From NCBI RefSeq assembly GCF_014352955.1, contig NZ_CP060691.1, positions 558,001-622,000 of the forward strand: a DNA stretch of 64,000 nucleotides, given 5' to 3'. This DNA comes from Mycoplasma sp. Pen4 (GTDB lineage Bacteria > Bacillota_I > Bacilli_A > Mycoplasmatales > Metamycoplasmataceae). This document shows positions 1 to 14,331 of this stretch, piece after piece. The notes under the pieces are model-generated. The model saw only the letters and a list, made by a program, of their open reading frames with translations. It did no database searches and had not been told where the DNA came from. The first letter of the stretch is position 1. Every line of letters starts with the position of its first letter. Both the position numbers and the translations under genes were made by a program.

Positions 1-526
1 AAGTCCCTCTATCATGTCAAGGAATAAAGAAAACATCTTTTACATAGCCATTAAATACAATTCTATCTGTGGCATTACCTAAGTCACCAGCAAGTAGGAA
101 ACCAAATCCTACAATATATGCATAGGCATATTTACCGGTTACAAATAGCGGTAATAATAAAATGATTGCAATTATAATAAAACTAATAACTTGAATTCAG
201 AATACATTACCATGTGTTTCAACAAATGTAACACCTTTGTGTCATATGCTTCTTGTTCCAAAGAAACCGTTTCAATATTCAATAGGACTTGTTGGTGTTT
301 CCGGATTTATTCATCTGCCATTAAATTCAACTTGTCCATTACCGTTCATTTTAAAGACATCACCATGATTAAAAAGAACTTGTTTTGTAACTTGATCAAT
401 TGCATAAACAATAATAAACGCAATGATTAAAGTTAAATAAAGTGTAAGTATTTTAATTTTGTTCTTTTTAAGATGATTAACAAATTCACTTGTTTTAGTA
501 GAAAAATAGGTTTTTAATTTATCCAT
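1..526 (-). CDS. lspA: Lipoprotein signal peptidase II (3' end cut by window edge)
   Basis: Membrane aspartyl protease that removes signal peptides from prolipoproteins after lipidation. About 175 N-terminal residues are visible and the C-terminus lies beyond base 1. A cytoplasmic N-terminus is followed by a membrane segment at about residues 24-48. Further hydrophobic segments follow, then the family motif GDLGNATDRI near residue 143 and a second Asp in YVKDVF. These are the two expected catalytic aspartates. Two in-frame TGA codons fall where Trp fits. The start lies two bases after the ileS stop, so the genes are probably co-transcribed. Its substrates would include lipoproteins such as the OppA encoded at 60606-63644. 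Confidence 0.9.
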
Positions 527-528
527 GA

Positions 529-3192
529 TTATTCACTTAATTTAGAAATAATTGCAAAACATGTTGGACATAATTCATTTTGAATTTCAGATGATTTAAA
601 ATGATTTCAACATCTTTGACATTTTTCAGATTCGAATTTTGTTACATTTAACTCTGAACCTTCGTTAATTTCACCAACCATTAATAAAGTTTTTAAGTCA
701 AGTGATTTTAAGAATTCACTTAATGAAGAAACTGTAACAGAGGCTTCATTAGAACGCTTAAATACACCTGCTTTAACTTGATTATCAATCTCGATGTTAA
801 TTTGGTTTCTTAACTCAAAGAATTCATTGAATTTATCGATAAGCGTTTGATTAACTTCAAGTTTTGTAACATCATTAAATGTTTCAAACATCACTGATTC
901 GAATTTGTTTGCTTTGTCGAAGTTTTTATATGCTTCTTCTGCTGTTGTAGGTAAAATTGGAGCAATAGCTTTAATAATAAAGTCTAAGATATGATACATA
1001 TTATAAAGTACCATTAAACGTTCTGGATCATTGAATTCACGAACATATAAAATATCTTTTGTAACTGATAAATAGAACGCTGATAGATCAACAATATAGT
1101 TGTTTAATAACTTAACAACATTTAAGAATTTATACTCATCATATGCAGCAATAATATTCTTTTGAATTTGTTTAAATTCTTCAAAAACATATTCATGAAT
1201 ACCGGTTAATTTTGTTTCATGATATTCATATTCATTTAGGTTCCCTAATAAGAATTTGATTGTATTACGGATCTTACGGTAAATTTCAGAATTTTGATCA
1301 AGAATGTCATTTGAAATATTAACATCATTAGAATATTCACTATTAGCAGCTCATAAACGTAAAATATCGGCACCACGTGATGAAACTATTTCTTGAGGTG
1401 TAATAATATTTCCTTTTGATTTAGACATTTTTTCACCTTTACCATCAAGAACAAAACCATGTGAGACTAAGTCTTTGTATGATGCAAGTCCTTTGTATGC
1501 AACTGATGAAATAATTGATGAGTTAAATCATCCACGATATTGATCAATTCCCTCAAGATAAAGGTCATATGGTGACTCAAGTCCATCAGCTATATTTACA
1601 GCAATTGATGAAACACCAGAATCGAATCAAACATCCATGATATCCATTTCTCTTGTTCAATTTCTACCTCTATAAGCTTCAGGTAATAATTCATCTGTTG
1701 TTTTTTCTCATCAAATATCGGCACCATCTTTTGATACTAAATCAATTACGTAATCAAATAATTCTTCTTCGAAAACTGGTTCATTATTTTCGTTGTAAAA
1801 GATAATAATTGGAACTCCTCATGTTCTTTGACGTGAGATAGTTCAATCATGACGGTTTGTAATCATTTGTGATAAACGTTTTTTAGCTCAATCAGGATAT
1901 GTATTAACATTTGTTTCAATTTGATTAAGAATTTGATCTCTAATCTTATCAATTGAAACAAATCATTGAGGTGTACCACGGAAAATAATTGGTTGATGAG
2001 TTCTTCAATCATGTGGATATGAGTGTTTTAATCATGCAAAATTTAAAACTCTTGAACCTAAAAATTCAGAAATAAGCTTATTAGCATCTTGATAAAACAT
2101 TCCATCAAATTGTGTACCAGTATTTTCAATGTGACCTGTATCTGAAATGTGCATAATTTTATTTAAATTAAATTTTTGCCCAATCATAAAGTCATCTTCA
2201 CCAAACATTGGAGCAATATGAACAAGACCAGTACCAGAATCAGCAGTAACATGGTGTCCTAAAACGACTGGTGCAATTTCTTTTAGAATTGGTGTTAAAT
2301 ATTTAACATCTGCTAATTCTGAACCCATAAATGTTTCAACAACATCAAATGTTTCTCAATTCATTTTATTAGTGAAATCAGTAACTAATTCTGATGCAAC
2401 AACGTAACGTTGATTATCTTTTGAAATTACACTATATTCAATGTTTTCACCTAATGTGACTCCGGCATTAGCAATTAATGTTCATGGAGTTGTTGTTCAG
2501 ATAACTAAGAAATCACCTTCTTTGATTTTGTTGAAGTTTGAACTAATTACTTCGCATGCAACAGAAATTGAAGGACTTTTAACATCCTGATATTCAACTT
2601 CAGCTTCAGCTAATGCACTTTGTGATGATGGTGATCAATAAACTGGTTTAAGTCCTTTATATACTAAACCATCCATTACCATTTTTTTAAAGACTTCAAG
2701 TTGTTTTGTTTCATAGCTTTTATCTAAAGTTACATAAATATCTTCTAAATCACTAAATAATTGTAAAGTTTTGAATTGTTTACGTTGATTTTCTACTTGT
2801 TTTAAGGCATATTTAGCTGCTTTTTTACGTAAAATAATTGGATCAATACTTTCTTTATTAAGACTTGATTCTTTAAGCATTTTATGTTCAATTGGTAAAC
2901 CATGTGTATCTCAACCAGGTTTAAATGGTGAATAAAATCCTTGAAGTGTTTTATATCTAACAACAATATCCTTTAATATTTTATTTAAGGCATGTCCTAC
3001 GTGAAGATCTCCATTAGCATAAGGTGGACCGTCATGAAGAATGAATTTAGGACCATTTGATCTTGATTTTAAAACTTTTTGGTATATTTCATTATCTAAC
3101 CATTCTTTACGATATAATGGTTCTTTTTGCACTAAATTTGCACGCATATCAAACTTAGTTTGTGGCATATTTAAGGTTTTTTTGTAATCCAT
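529..3192 (-). CDS. ileS: Isoleucyl-tRNA synthetase
   Basis: Charges tRNA-Ile; class I synthetase of 887 residues, normal for the family. The HIGH box appears as HVGH at about residue 64 in the context [16 protein letters not shown]. The KMSKS loop is intact near residue 588 ([10 protein letters not shown]). The C-terminal zinc ribbon is seen as CQRCW followed about 18 residues later by CPTC, just before the TAA at 529-531. Many in-frame TGA codons are read as Trp. The start has the upstream purine-rich stretch GAAGAAAGG. It is the first gene of a pair with lspA. A TATAAT box lies at 3229-3234, directly behind the tRNA-cluster terminator. Confidence 0.97.
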
Positions 3193-3228
3193 TTTAATAC
3201 CTTTCTTCTACTATTTTAATATAAATCA

Positions 3229-3234
3229 ATTATA
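3229..3234 (-). promoter_or_regulatory. -10 box for ileS-lspA
   Basis: The minus strand reads TATAAT here, about 36 bases upstream of the ileS start. It overlaps the U-tract of the preceding terminator. No convincing -35 is visible. Confidence 0.5.
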
Positions 3235-3235
3235 T

Positions 3236-3286
3236 AAAAATTCCTCTATTTTATTAACAAAAGTGCTAACAAAATAGAGGAATTTT
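3236..3286 (-). terminator. Terminator of the tRNA cluster
   Basis: On the minus strand ATTCCTCTATTTT pairs with AAAATAGAGGAAT across a short loop and is followed by a T-run. It lies immediately after the CCA end of tRNA-Phe. Confidence 0.75.
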
Positions 3287-3361
3287 GGTGGCCCCGGCAG
3301 GAATCGAACCAGCGACACACAGAGCTTCAATCTGTTGCTCTACCAACTGAGCTACAGGGCC
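3286..3361 (-). tRNA. tRNA-Phe (GAA)
   Basis: Cloverleaf with a 7-bp acceptor stem (GGCCCTG/CGGGGCC), anticodon loop TTGAAGC giving GAA, T-loop TTCGATT and an encoded CCA. Last tRNA of the eight-gene cluster. Confidence 0.95.
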
Positions 3362-3364
3362 AAA

Positions 3365-3441
3365 TGGCGGTCCAGACGGGGATCGAACCCGCGATCTCCT
3401 CCGTGACAGGGAGGCGTATTAAACCACTTTACCACTGGACC
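3365..3441 (-). tRNA. tRNA-Asp (GTC)
   Basis: Acceptor stem GGTCCAG/CTGGACC, discriminator G, encoded CCA, anticodon loop CTGTCAC giving GTC. Confidence 0.95.
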
Positions 3442-3443
3442 AT

Positions 3444-3518
<75 letters not shown>

Positions 3519-3551
3519 ATATGAACTTTATTGTTACCTGTTGAAATTTAA

Positions 3552-3644
3552 TGGCGGGTGATGAGGGATTTGAACCCCCGCGGGCCGTGAAGCCCCTGCT
3601 AGTTTTCAAGACTAGTCCCTTCAGCCGGACTTGGGTAATCACCC
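3552..3644 (-). tRNA. tRNA-Ser (TGA)
   Basis: Class II tRNA of 93 nt with a long variable arm. Anticodon stem CTAGT/ACTAG with loop CTTGAAA giving TGA. Acceptor GGGTGAT, discriminator G, encoded CCA. Confidence 0.95.
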
Positions 3645-3646
3645 AT

Positions 3647-3722
3647 TGGTGGACCCAACAGGATTCGAACCTGTAACCAACCGGTTATGAGCCGGTTGCT
3701 CTAACCGTTGAGCTATAGGTCC
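3647..3722 (-). tRNA. tRNA-Ile2 (CAT, expected lysidine-modified)
   Basis: Anticodon loop CTCATAA. Acceptor GGACCTA/TGGGTCC, discriminator A. The body resembles the tRNA-Ile2 I recall from Bacillus subtilis rather than elongator Met, and its place between Met and Ser matches the known cluster order. It should need TilS to read AUA; tilS is not in this window. Confidence 0.85.
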
Positions 3723-3754
3723 GCTCTAACAACAAAGTTTTAAATTTTAAAAAA

Positions 3755-3831
3755 TGGTAGCACCGATGAGATTCGAACTCATGACCTTCCGGGTATGAAC
3801 CGGATGCTCTAACCAACTGAGCTACAGTGCC
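3755..3831 (-). tRNA. Elongator tRNA-Met (CAT)
   Basis: Anticodon loop TTCATAC. Acceptor GGCACTG/CGGTGCT with a G-T first pair, discriminator A, encoded CCA. The pattern matches bacillar elongator tRNA-Met. Confidence 0.88.
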
Positions 3832-3836
3832 ATAAA

Positions 3837-3913
3837 TGGTGGAGAGTATGGGATTCGAACCCACCACCTCCTGCGTGCAAGGCAGGCGCTCTAGCCAAAT
3901 GAGCTAACCCCCC
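3837..3913 (-). tRNA. tRNA-Ala (TGC)
   Basis: Anticodon stem CCTGC/GCAGG with loop CTTGCAC giving TGC. Acceptor GGGGGGT/ACTCTCC contains two G-T wobbles. CCA is encoded. Confidence 0.94.
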
Positions 3914-3919
3914 ATAAAA

Positions 3920-3996
3920 TGGTGAAGAAGACAGGATTTGAACCTGCGACCACTACAGCCCAAATGTAGTGCTCTACCAAACTGAGCTACTTCTCC
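3920..3996 (-). tRNA. tRNA-Pro (TGG)
   Basis: Anticodon loop TTTGGGC giving TGG, stem CTACA/TGTAG, encoded CCA. First gene of the tRNA cluster, about 130 bases downstream of the 23S 3' end. Confidence 0.94.
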
Positions 3997-4009
3997 GTTT
4001 TGCAAAAGA

Positions 4010-4039
4010 ATTATACACTAATATTGTAACTATAGTGAA
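4010..4039 (-). promoter_or_regulatory. Possible internal promoter of the tRNA cluster
   Basis: The minus strand carries TATAAT at 4010-4015 and TTCACT at 4034-4039 with an 18-bp spacer. The -10 lies about 14 bases before tRNA-Pro. Read-through from the upstream rRNA is also possible, because I see no hairpin plus U-tract between 23S and the tRNAs. Confidence 0.45.
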
Positions 4040-4125
4040 ATATTTTTCGTTTTTCAAAGATTTGTTCTTTGAAAACTGAACAGTAATTAATAATTCATTA
4101 AAATGCCTTGAATACATTCTAACTT

Positions 4126-7011
<2,886 letters not shown>

Positions 7012-7311
7012 GTCGTTATCAATATTTACCTATTGTTTGTTGATGTATTCAAAGACATTTTAATAAATTATTATTTTAAATAATAATTAACTCGGTAATC
7101 CAAAACAAATTGACTAATTTATTTTTGATGTCGTTGTTATATTAATTTATCTTTACTATTCAGTTTTCAAAGAACAAAGAGAGAAAGTTCTCTCAAAACT
7201 AGATATATCTAATGGACTATTAACATTAGAACATGACCGTTCATTTATTATTAAAATAAAATAGTCATAATGTGTAAGGTAATAACTTTTAAAGTTATTT
7301 ATGTACTCCGT
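7012..7311 (-). other. 16S-23S internal transcribed spacer
   Basis: A spacer of about 300 bases with no tRNA gene. It carries one arm of the 23S processing stem (7152-7175). One arm of the 16S stem, AAACTAGATATAT at 7195-7207, is complementary to 8841-8853. The spacer is identical in the second operon apart from the C/T difference at 7014. Confidence 0.85.
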
Positions 7312-8821
<1,510 letters not shown>

Positions 8822-8892
8822 ATTGACTGTCATGTCTTGTATATATCTAGTTTTAAAAGAACTTTATTGTTGCTTTCCAATCAAGCAAAACT

Positions 8893-8921
8893 ATTATAAC
8901 TCTGTTTTAAATAAAAACCAA
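8893..8921 (-). promoter_or_regulatory. Proximal promoter of rRNA operon 1
   Basis: The minus strand has TATAAT at 8893-8898 and TTGGTT at 8916-8921 with a 17-bp spacer, about 75 bases before the 16S 5' end. Confidence 0.55.
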
Positions 8922-8987
8922 ATAAATTTTAAAAAATATTTAATTTTATTTTGAACAAGTTTTGTTGTTGAAATTAAGAACGAAATT

Positions 8988-8996
8988 AGTATACCA
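8988..8996 (-). promoter_or_regulatory. Possible distal promoter of rRNA operon 1 (extended -10)
   Basis: The minus strand reads TGG TATACT, an extended -10, about 170 bases upstream of 16S. No good -35 is present. The remaining 8822-9105 gap is AT-rich with no gene visible. Confidence 0.4.
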
Positions 8997-9064
8997 TAAA
9001 AGAAAAACCCAAGCATAGATTTTTTATATTTTTTACTAAAAACATATCAGCAACAAAGTGGAAT

Positions 9065-9088
9065 AAAAAAGACAGAAATTAACCTGCC
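9065..9088 (-). terminator. Terminator downstream of ymdB
   Basis: On the minus strand GGCAGG pairs with TCTGTC (including wobble pairs) and is followed by six T residues. Confidence 0.5.
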
Positions 9089-9105
9089 TTATATTATATA
9101 TATAG

Positions 9106-9954
9106 TTATTTTTTAATTACATTGCTAATATTTATTGATTCAATTGAATTTCCATTTATTTTATCCAATGTAATTAATGCAGCATTAAATTGTGTGCTAT
9201 TAGGACTTACAACAAATCTATCTTTTGAATTGAAACGCATTTTTCTATAAACTTCTTCAAAATTTGCTCCAATTGCACAATCCATTGGACCAACCATTCC
9301 TAAATCGGTTACATATGCAGTTCCATTAGGCAAGATATGTGCATCATTAGTTTGAACATGTGTATGAGTTCCTCAAATTGCATCGACTTTTCCGTCTAAA
9401 TATAATGAGAAGACATATTTTTCACTGGTTGTTTCTGCATGAAAGTCAATTAAGTGATAATCAATAACTTCATCATTGTTGTCAAAATCAGAATTTATTA
9501 TTTTATCTGCTGCATCAAAGAAATTATTTGCACTTTGTTCTGTTCATGGGCGATTTAATTCATTAAAAACAATCCCCATCATTGAAGTAACACGAACTTT
9601 TGTTCCTTTAACATCAAAAACAATTGTTCCTTTTCCGGGGTATGTTTCATTAATGTTGTATGGACGAATTACAGGCTCATTATCAATGAAATCATATATT
9701 TCTTGTTGAGCTCAAACATGATTTCCCATTGTAAACGCATTGATTCCGACTTTTTTAAGTCTATCTAAATCTTCTTTCCCAAGACCTTTTCTACCTGTCG
9801 CATTTTCTGCTTGAGCAATAACAAAGTCAATATTTTTATCTTTAATTAATTCTGGAAGAATTTTTTCAACAGTTTCAACTCCTGGGGCTCCAAAAATGTC
9901 ACCTATAGCTAAAACTTTTAATTTTTTTGGATTATTCATTTTAGTTTGTGTCAT
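9106..9954 (-). CDS. ymdB: YmdB-family metallophosphoesterase
   Basis: Calcineurin-like phosphoesterase of 282 residues, the usual length for this family of 2',3'-cyclic nucleotide phosphodiesterases. Metal-binding motifs are visible in order: GDIFG near residue 18, AENATG near residue 50, MGNHVW near residue 78, a DFHAE motif and THTHVQT near residue 200. The start chosen is the first ATG (MTQTKMNNPKK); an internal ATG five codons later is an alternative. It lies downstream of recA, behind recA's own terminator, so it is probably an independent unit. The cellular substrate in mycoplasmas is not evident from sequence. Confidence 0.9.
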
Positions 9955-10022
9955 ACTAACTCATTTCTACTTTTAATTACATATATTTTAATATTAAAAA
10001 ATGATTTTGTTTTATTTAAATG

Positions 10023-10050
10023 AAAAATACCTCCTTTTTGAGGGGTATTA
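10023..10050 (-). terminator. Terminator after recA
   Basis: On the minus strand AATACCCCTC and GGAGGTATT flank a short A-loop and are followed by TTTT. Confidence 0.75.
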
Positions 10051-10056
10051 TGGAAA

Positions 10057-11145
10057 TTAAAGAACTTTTGATTTTATTTCTTCAAAAATTTCTTTGTTAT
10101 TTAATAAGTAGTCTTTAAGTTTAATTTTACCTTGTGCAATATTTTCACCTTTATAGCTATATCATGCACCTTTTTTCTCAATTAAATTGGTTAAAACAGC
10201 CAGTTCAATAATTTCACCGATTTTATCAATTCCTTCACTAAAGATTAGTTCTGATGTAGCGGTTTTATATGGTGCTGCTAATTTATTTTTTACAACTTTA
10301 AACTTAATTTCATTACCTTTGATATCTTTGCTTTCACCAAGTGCTTGGCCTTTTCTAACTTCTACTCTAATACTTGAATAGAATTTTAGCGCTCTACCAC
10401 CCGGTGTAGTTTCAGGGTTACCAAAAATAATTCCTACTTTTTCTCTAATTTGATTAATAAATATAATAGTTGTTTTATTTTTATTTAAATTACCTGTAAT
10501 TTTACGTAATGCTTTTGACATTAATCTTGCTTGTGCACCGATTTGTTGATCAGACATTTCACCATTTAATTCAGCTTCCGGAACAAGCGCAGCAACACTA
10601 TCTACCGCTATTAAATCAATTTGGCCGCTTTTTGCAAGGATATCAACTATATCCATTGCTTGTTCTCCGGAATCAGGTTGAGATAAAATTAATTTATCAG
10701 TGTCCACGCCTAATTTTGCAGCATAAACCGCATCTATTGAATGTTCGGCATCAATAAAAGCAGCAATTCCACCTAACTTCTGAATTTCTGCAATAGCGTG
10801 CAATGCTAGAGTAGTTTTTCCACAACTTTCTGGACCATAAATTTCAATAATTTTCCCACGTGGAAAACCATTTATCCCAAGAGCTTTGTCTAAACAATAA
10901 CTACCACTATGAAATGTTTCAACACTAATGTCTGGAATATCGCCTAAAAACATAATTGATTCTGAACCAAATTTTTTTTCAATTTCTTTGATTGCATCGT
11001 CAATAATCTTTTTATACTCTTTTTCAGTTTTTTTATTTGTTTCATCTTTTTCGTTCGATTTTTTTGTTTCAATTGCATTTAAAGTTTGATCTTCTACAGG
11101 ATCTGTTTTTTTGTTTGTTGATATCTTTTTATTTTCGTTAGTCAT
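10057..11145 (-). CDS. recA: RecA recombinase
   Basis: ATP-dependent strand-exchange protein, 362 residues. The Walker A motif is GPESCGKTT, with Cys where most RecA proteins have Ser. The L2 region INQIREKVG and the segment [13 protein letters not shown] are conserved. The start has a strong Shine-Dalgarno (GAAGGAGAT). Two features are atypical. An N-terminal extension of about 45 Lys/Glu/Asn/Thr-rich residues precedes the conserved core, and the C-terminus reads through a TGA (Trp) to end in a lysine-rich segment. It is probably transcribed alone, with a terminator at 10023-10050. Confidence 0.96.
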
Positions 11146-11225
11146 TTTATATCTCCTTCATGCAATTAATAAATATTAAAAAATCAATTTGAACTAAAAA
11201 AATACTGAAAATGTGTGCGTATAAA

Positions 11226-11248
11226 AAGACATCAAATAATTGATGTCT
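11226..11248 (-). terminator. Terminator after rpsO
   Basis: On the minus strand AGACATCAA pairs with TTGATGTCT and is followed by TTTT. Confidence 0.75.
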
Positions 11249-11264
11249 CTTGTAAAAGAAGTTA

Positions 11265-11531
11265 TTATTTACGAATGTTTAATTCAGCAATAACTTTGTT
11301 GTATTCTTCAACGTTTGTTTCTTTTAAGTGTTTTAATAATGTTTTACGTTGAACGATTTTTGCTAAGAATCCACGTTTTGAGTGGTTGTCTTTAGGGTTG
11401 TTTAAAAAGTGTGGTTTTAATGATTCGATATCTTCTGTTAAAATAGCGATTTGAACTGAAGCATTTCCTGTATCTTTTTCATTTTTACCGAACTTTTTAA
11501 CAAGTTCTAATTTTCTTTCTTTTGAAACCAT
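11265..11531 (-). CDS. rpsO: Ribosomal protein S15
   Basis: Primary 16S-binding protein of the 30S platform, 88 residues, full length. Recognisable segments are [17 protein letters not shown] and [15 protein letters not shown]. The start has the Shine-Dalgarno AGAAGGAGA. It is a single-gene unit with its own promoter (TGGTATAAT at 11628-11636) and terminator. S15 often represses its own translation through a leader structure, and a nested hairpin lies in this leader (11557-11605). Confidence 0.96.
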   Translation of the reverse strand: MVSKERKLELVKKFGKNEKDTGNASVQIAILTEDIESLKPHFLNNPKDNHSKRGFLAKIVQRKTLLKHLKETNVEEYNKVIAELNIRK

Positions 11532-11556
11532 ATTAATCTCCTTCTAATATGTTTTA

Positions 11557-11605
11557 AACGTAGCAAATAACTCATTTGTTATTAACCAAGCTTAAAATTT
11601 ACGTT
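11557..11605 (-). promoter_or_regulatory. Nested hairpin in the rpsO leader
   Basis: In the minus-strand transcript AACGTA (11600-11605) pairs with TACGTT (11557-11562). Inside it AATAAC and GTTATT (11678-independent; 11578-11583 with 11566-11571) form a second stem. The position suggests S15 autoregulation, but no pseudoknot can be proved from sequence alone. Confidence 0.35.
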
Positions 11606-11627
11606 TTTAATTGTTAAATGTGGTTAT

Positions 11628-11636
11628 ATTATACCA
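11628..11636 (-). promoter_or_regulatory. Extended -10 promoter of rpsO
   Basis: The minus strand reads TGG TATAAT, giving a leader of about 90 bases before the rpsO start. Confidence 0.55.
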
Positions 11637-11652
11637 CTTAAATATTTAATAT

Positions 11653-12495
11653 TTATTTACTAGCAAATATTTGTTTTGCATTATCTATATCTATATTTTG
11701 GACATAATCATCAACATTTGAAATAATTAATCTAATTTCTTTTTCCACTTCAAGTCAAATCTTCTTATTAATTAATGAATTTTCTTGGTTAACATCTATT
11801 ACTTTAAAAAAGTATTTTTGTTCTTGGTTAACATGTAATATTGCATAAAAAATTATATTTTCAATGTGTAAATATGCAGCATAAATACCAGGATGCATGT
11901 TGACTAATTTTTCATTTACTTTAACTTCATTGTCATTTGCAACCATGCCACTAAAAGCATATGAATATACAAGCAGTGAATTGACAAAAGAAATTTTTCC
12001 AAACTCAACATTTTCTTTTAACATACTTGTCGAAATTTTAACGTTTTGAACTTTTAAAGTATCAACAGGAAAAATAGAAATGTTTTTATCTCCAAATTCT
12101 TGTAAACCACTTAAATCCATTGCTTGATTTTTTCCAAATTTAAAATCAGTTCCTGCAATAATATTACATTTTTTACCTTGTGTTAACTTTTGAATAAAAT
12201 CTAACGGATCTAAATTTGATACTTGATTATAGTCTAACTCAATTATCGAATCAAAAGATAATCTTGCAAGTTGTGAATATCTAGCATAATTATCCATAAA
12301 GATTTTATTTTGAAATTTTGGCATACCAGCATCATTACTAAATAAAACAAGAATAATTCTCCCTCCAACTTCTAATGCTTTCTTATAGAGTTGAAAGTGA
12401 CCAAGGTGAAACGATTCAAATGCACCAATTATAAAAGTGTCATTATCATCGGTTTTAAATTGGTCCAAATTATAGATAACTAATTCATCATTCAT
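11653..12495 (-). CDS. ribF: RibF-like FMN adenylyltransferase / riboflavin kinase
   Basis: Makes FAD from FMN, and in full-length proteins FMN from riboflavin; 280 residues. The N-terminal nucleotidyltransferase domain is clear: FIIGAFESFHLGHFQLYKKA carries the HxGH motif near residue 32, and a GTDFKFGKN motif follows near residue 115. The C-terminal half is where riboflavin kinase should be. It keeps MHPGIYAAYLHIE, but I do not see the usual GxxNxGxxPT block, so the kinase domain is divergent or degraded. The start lies two bases after the stop of the HAD gene, with truB just upstream (truB-ribF proximity is common in bacteria). Confidence 0.8.
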
Positions 12496-12497
12496 TA

Positions 12498-13310
12498 TTA
12501 AATAAGTCCTAATTCTTTAAGTTTTAAGTATGCTCCATCATATTCACAATCTAAAGCAACTGTGTTTGCAACACTTTTGATTCTTTCATTCGCTCTTTCC
12601 ATAGCAACACCAATTCCAGCTTCACGAAGCATTTCATAGTCATTACTACTATCTCCAAAAGCAATTAAGTTTTCCATTTTGTAACCTAATTTTTCAGCCA
12701 AAATACCTAGAGTATAGCTCTTTTCTATATTTTTAGGTCCGATAAAGAAACCATGTGTTCATCTAGCCGAGATCACCATATCTAAATTATTATCATTAAT
12801 AAATTTTTCAACCATATTTGAAGTTGTTCTCGGATCATCTGAATTAATTGTAATTACATATAAATCATCTGAACCAAGTTGTGATTCATCAAAATCATAG
12901 TAGTTGTGACCGAATGGACGTACAAATCAACTTGTTAATTGCATTGAAGGTGTTTTAAATACTTTGTCATAGTCACAAACAGAAAAAGCATTAACTTTAT
13001 CAACGAATTCATTGTATAACATTACAACTTGTTCTTTCTTTAAAGTGTTTTTGTAGATGAATTCTTTTTTATTTACATCTCAAATAAAAGCACCATTAGC
13101 TCCAATAAAGTAATCTGGTTCTAACTGTTCTAAAAAATCTCCAATTGTTGCAAATTCTCTAGCTGTTGCAACAACACTAGTAATTCCATTTAATTTAAGT
13201 AATGGAAAAATCTTTTTAGTGTTTGTTGAGAACTGCATGTGCCCATTTGGTAAGATTGTTCCATCAACATCAAATGCAGCCATTTTAATAATTTCATTTA
13301 TTTTTTTCAT
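12498..13310 (-). CDS. Cof-type HAD-superfamily phosphatase
   Basis: Soluble hydrolase of 270 residues. The nucleophile motif is DVDGTILP near residue 14. The C-terminal metal motif is GDSSNDYEML, followed by AGIGVAMERA, the signature of the Cof/YidA subfamily that dephosphorylates sugar phosphates or related small molecules. The exact substrate cannot be told. The start overlaps the truB end by 13 bases and ribF begins two bases after its stop, so truB-HAD-ribF looks like one operon. Confidence 0.88.
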
Positions 13311-14146
13311 ACTAACCTCTCATGTGAAATTTTACTTGGTTTAAAATAACCATTTTCAACTTGCCCAATGGCACAAACTAAATTTAAATGTGGATTTTTA
13401 ATAAAGCATAATCCATCATTTGCATTAACTTTAACTTTGGCTCCATTGCTTAATGATGAAACCATTTTTTCTTCAAGCGGAATAATCTGATTATCAAATA
13501 AATCTTCATAGTTTATTTGTTCAATTTGTCCAGATTCTAAATTTCCAAGTTCTATATTCCCAACTTTTACCCGTTTTAAATCAGTCATTATTGCATGTGT
13601 ATTGCATAATTTTGCAATATCAACTAAAACTGTTCTTATATATGTTCCTTCAGAGACATCCATTAAGAATTCTGCAGTTTGTTTTAATGAATTAAAATTC
13701 AATAAATCACATTTGTTTATTTTGATTTTTTGAACTCTCATTTCTACTTGTTTATTTTCACGTGCATATTCATAAGCTTTTTTACCATTTATCTTTTTAG
13801 CACTATAAATAGGTGGTATTTGTTCAGTGCAATCTAGCATTTTATTTGAAGCATCTTTTAATTGTTCAAATTGTACAGTTGCATCATTTGTATTTTGAAT
13901 TTCGCCAGTAACATCATATGTGTCTGACATAAAACCAAAATCACAATTAGCAATATATATTTTATTTTTATTTGGAATATATTGCAACATTTTTGTCTCA
14001 AAATCACTTGCAACAAGCATTAAACCTGACGCCAACGGATCTAATATACCGGTGTGTCCGATCTTTCTTGTATTCAACTGCTTCGAAAGTCGTCTAACCG
14101 ACTGATTTGCAAAATCACCTTTTGGTTTATTGTATTTATAAAACAT
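13298..14146 (-). CDS. truB: tRNA pseudouridine-55 synthase TruB
   Basis: Forms pseudouridine 55 in the T-loop of tRNAs; 282 residues. The N-terminus YKPKGDFANQSVRRL and the catalytic motif GHTGILDPLASGLM (Asp near residue 37) are typical. A TGA near the end is read as Trp, so the protein ends WKK rather than at 13307. It is the first gene of the truB-HAD-ribF group and is divergent from gmk. Confidence 0.93.
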
Positions 14147-14311
14147 TCCACCACCCTTCCAGTATTATTATTTTACTTAAATTAGTTTTTTATTTACATG
14201 ATAATTTAAATAAATTTCTTGCAAATATGAAATATATTTTTTCTCACAAAAACCACATTTTTCACTAAATATGTGAGTTATAAATTTTATTTATAAAAAT
14301 AATTCTGAAAG

Positions 14312-14320
14312 TGTTATAAT
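14312..14320 (+). promoter_or_regulatory. Extended -10 promoter of gmk operon
   Basis: TGT TATAAT lies only 11 bases before the gmk ATG. The mRNA would begin within about five bases of the start codon, and no Shine-Dalgarno is present. Confidence 0.6.
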
Positions 14321-14331
14321 AACTCATAACT

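Noticed and set aside
311-526. lspA, ileS, oppF and tig as frameshifted or broken genes
   Set aside because: The apparent fragments are in the same frame and are joined by TGA codons read as Trp; the genes are intact.
3254-3269. Possible CIRCE (HrcA) operator before ileS
   Set aside because: Only one half (TTAGCACTT) resembles CIRCE; the second half and spacing do not fit.
3193-3285. T-box leader for ileS
   Set aside because: The leader is under 100 bases, with no AGTA bulge pair or TGGNACC antiterminator motif. The hairpin ends the tRNA transcript instead.
13307-13309. TGA as the stop of truB, and similar stops in recA, rplB, rpsH, rpsZ and secY
   Set aside because: Under code 4 these are Trp. 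In rpsH and rpsZ the extra Trp restores the conserved C-terminus, and each frame reaches TAA or TAG shortly after.
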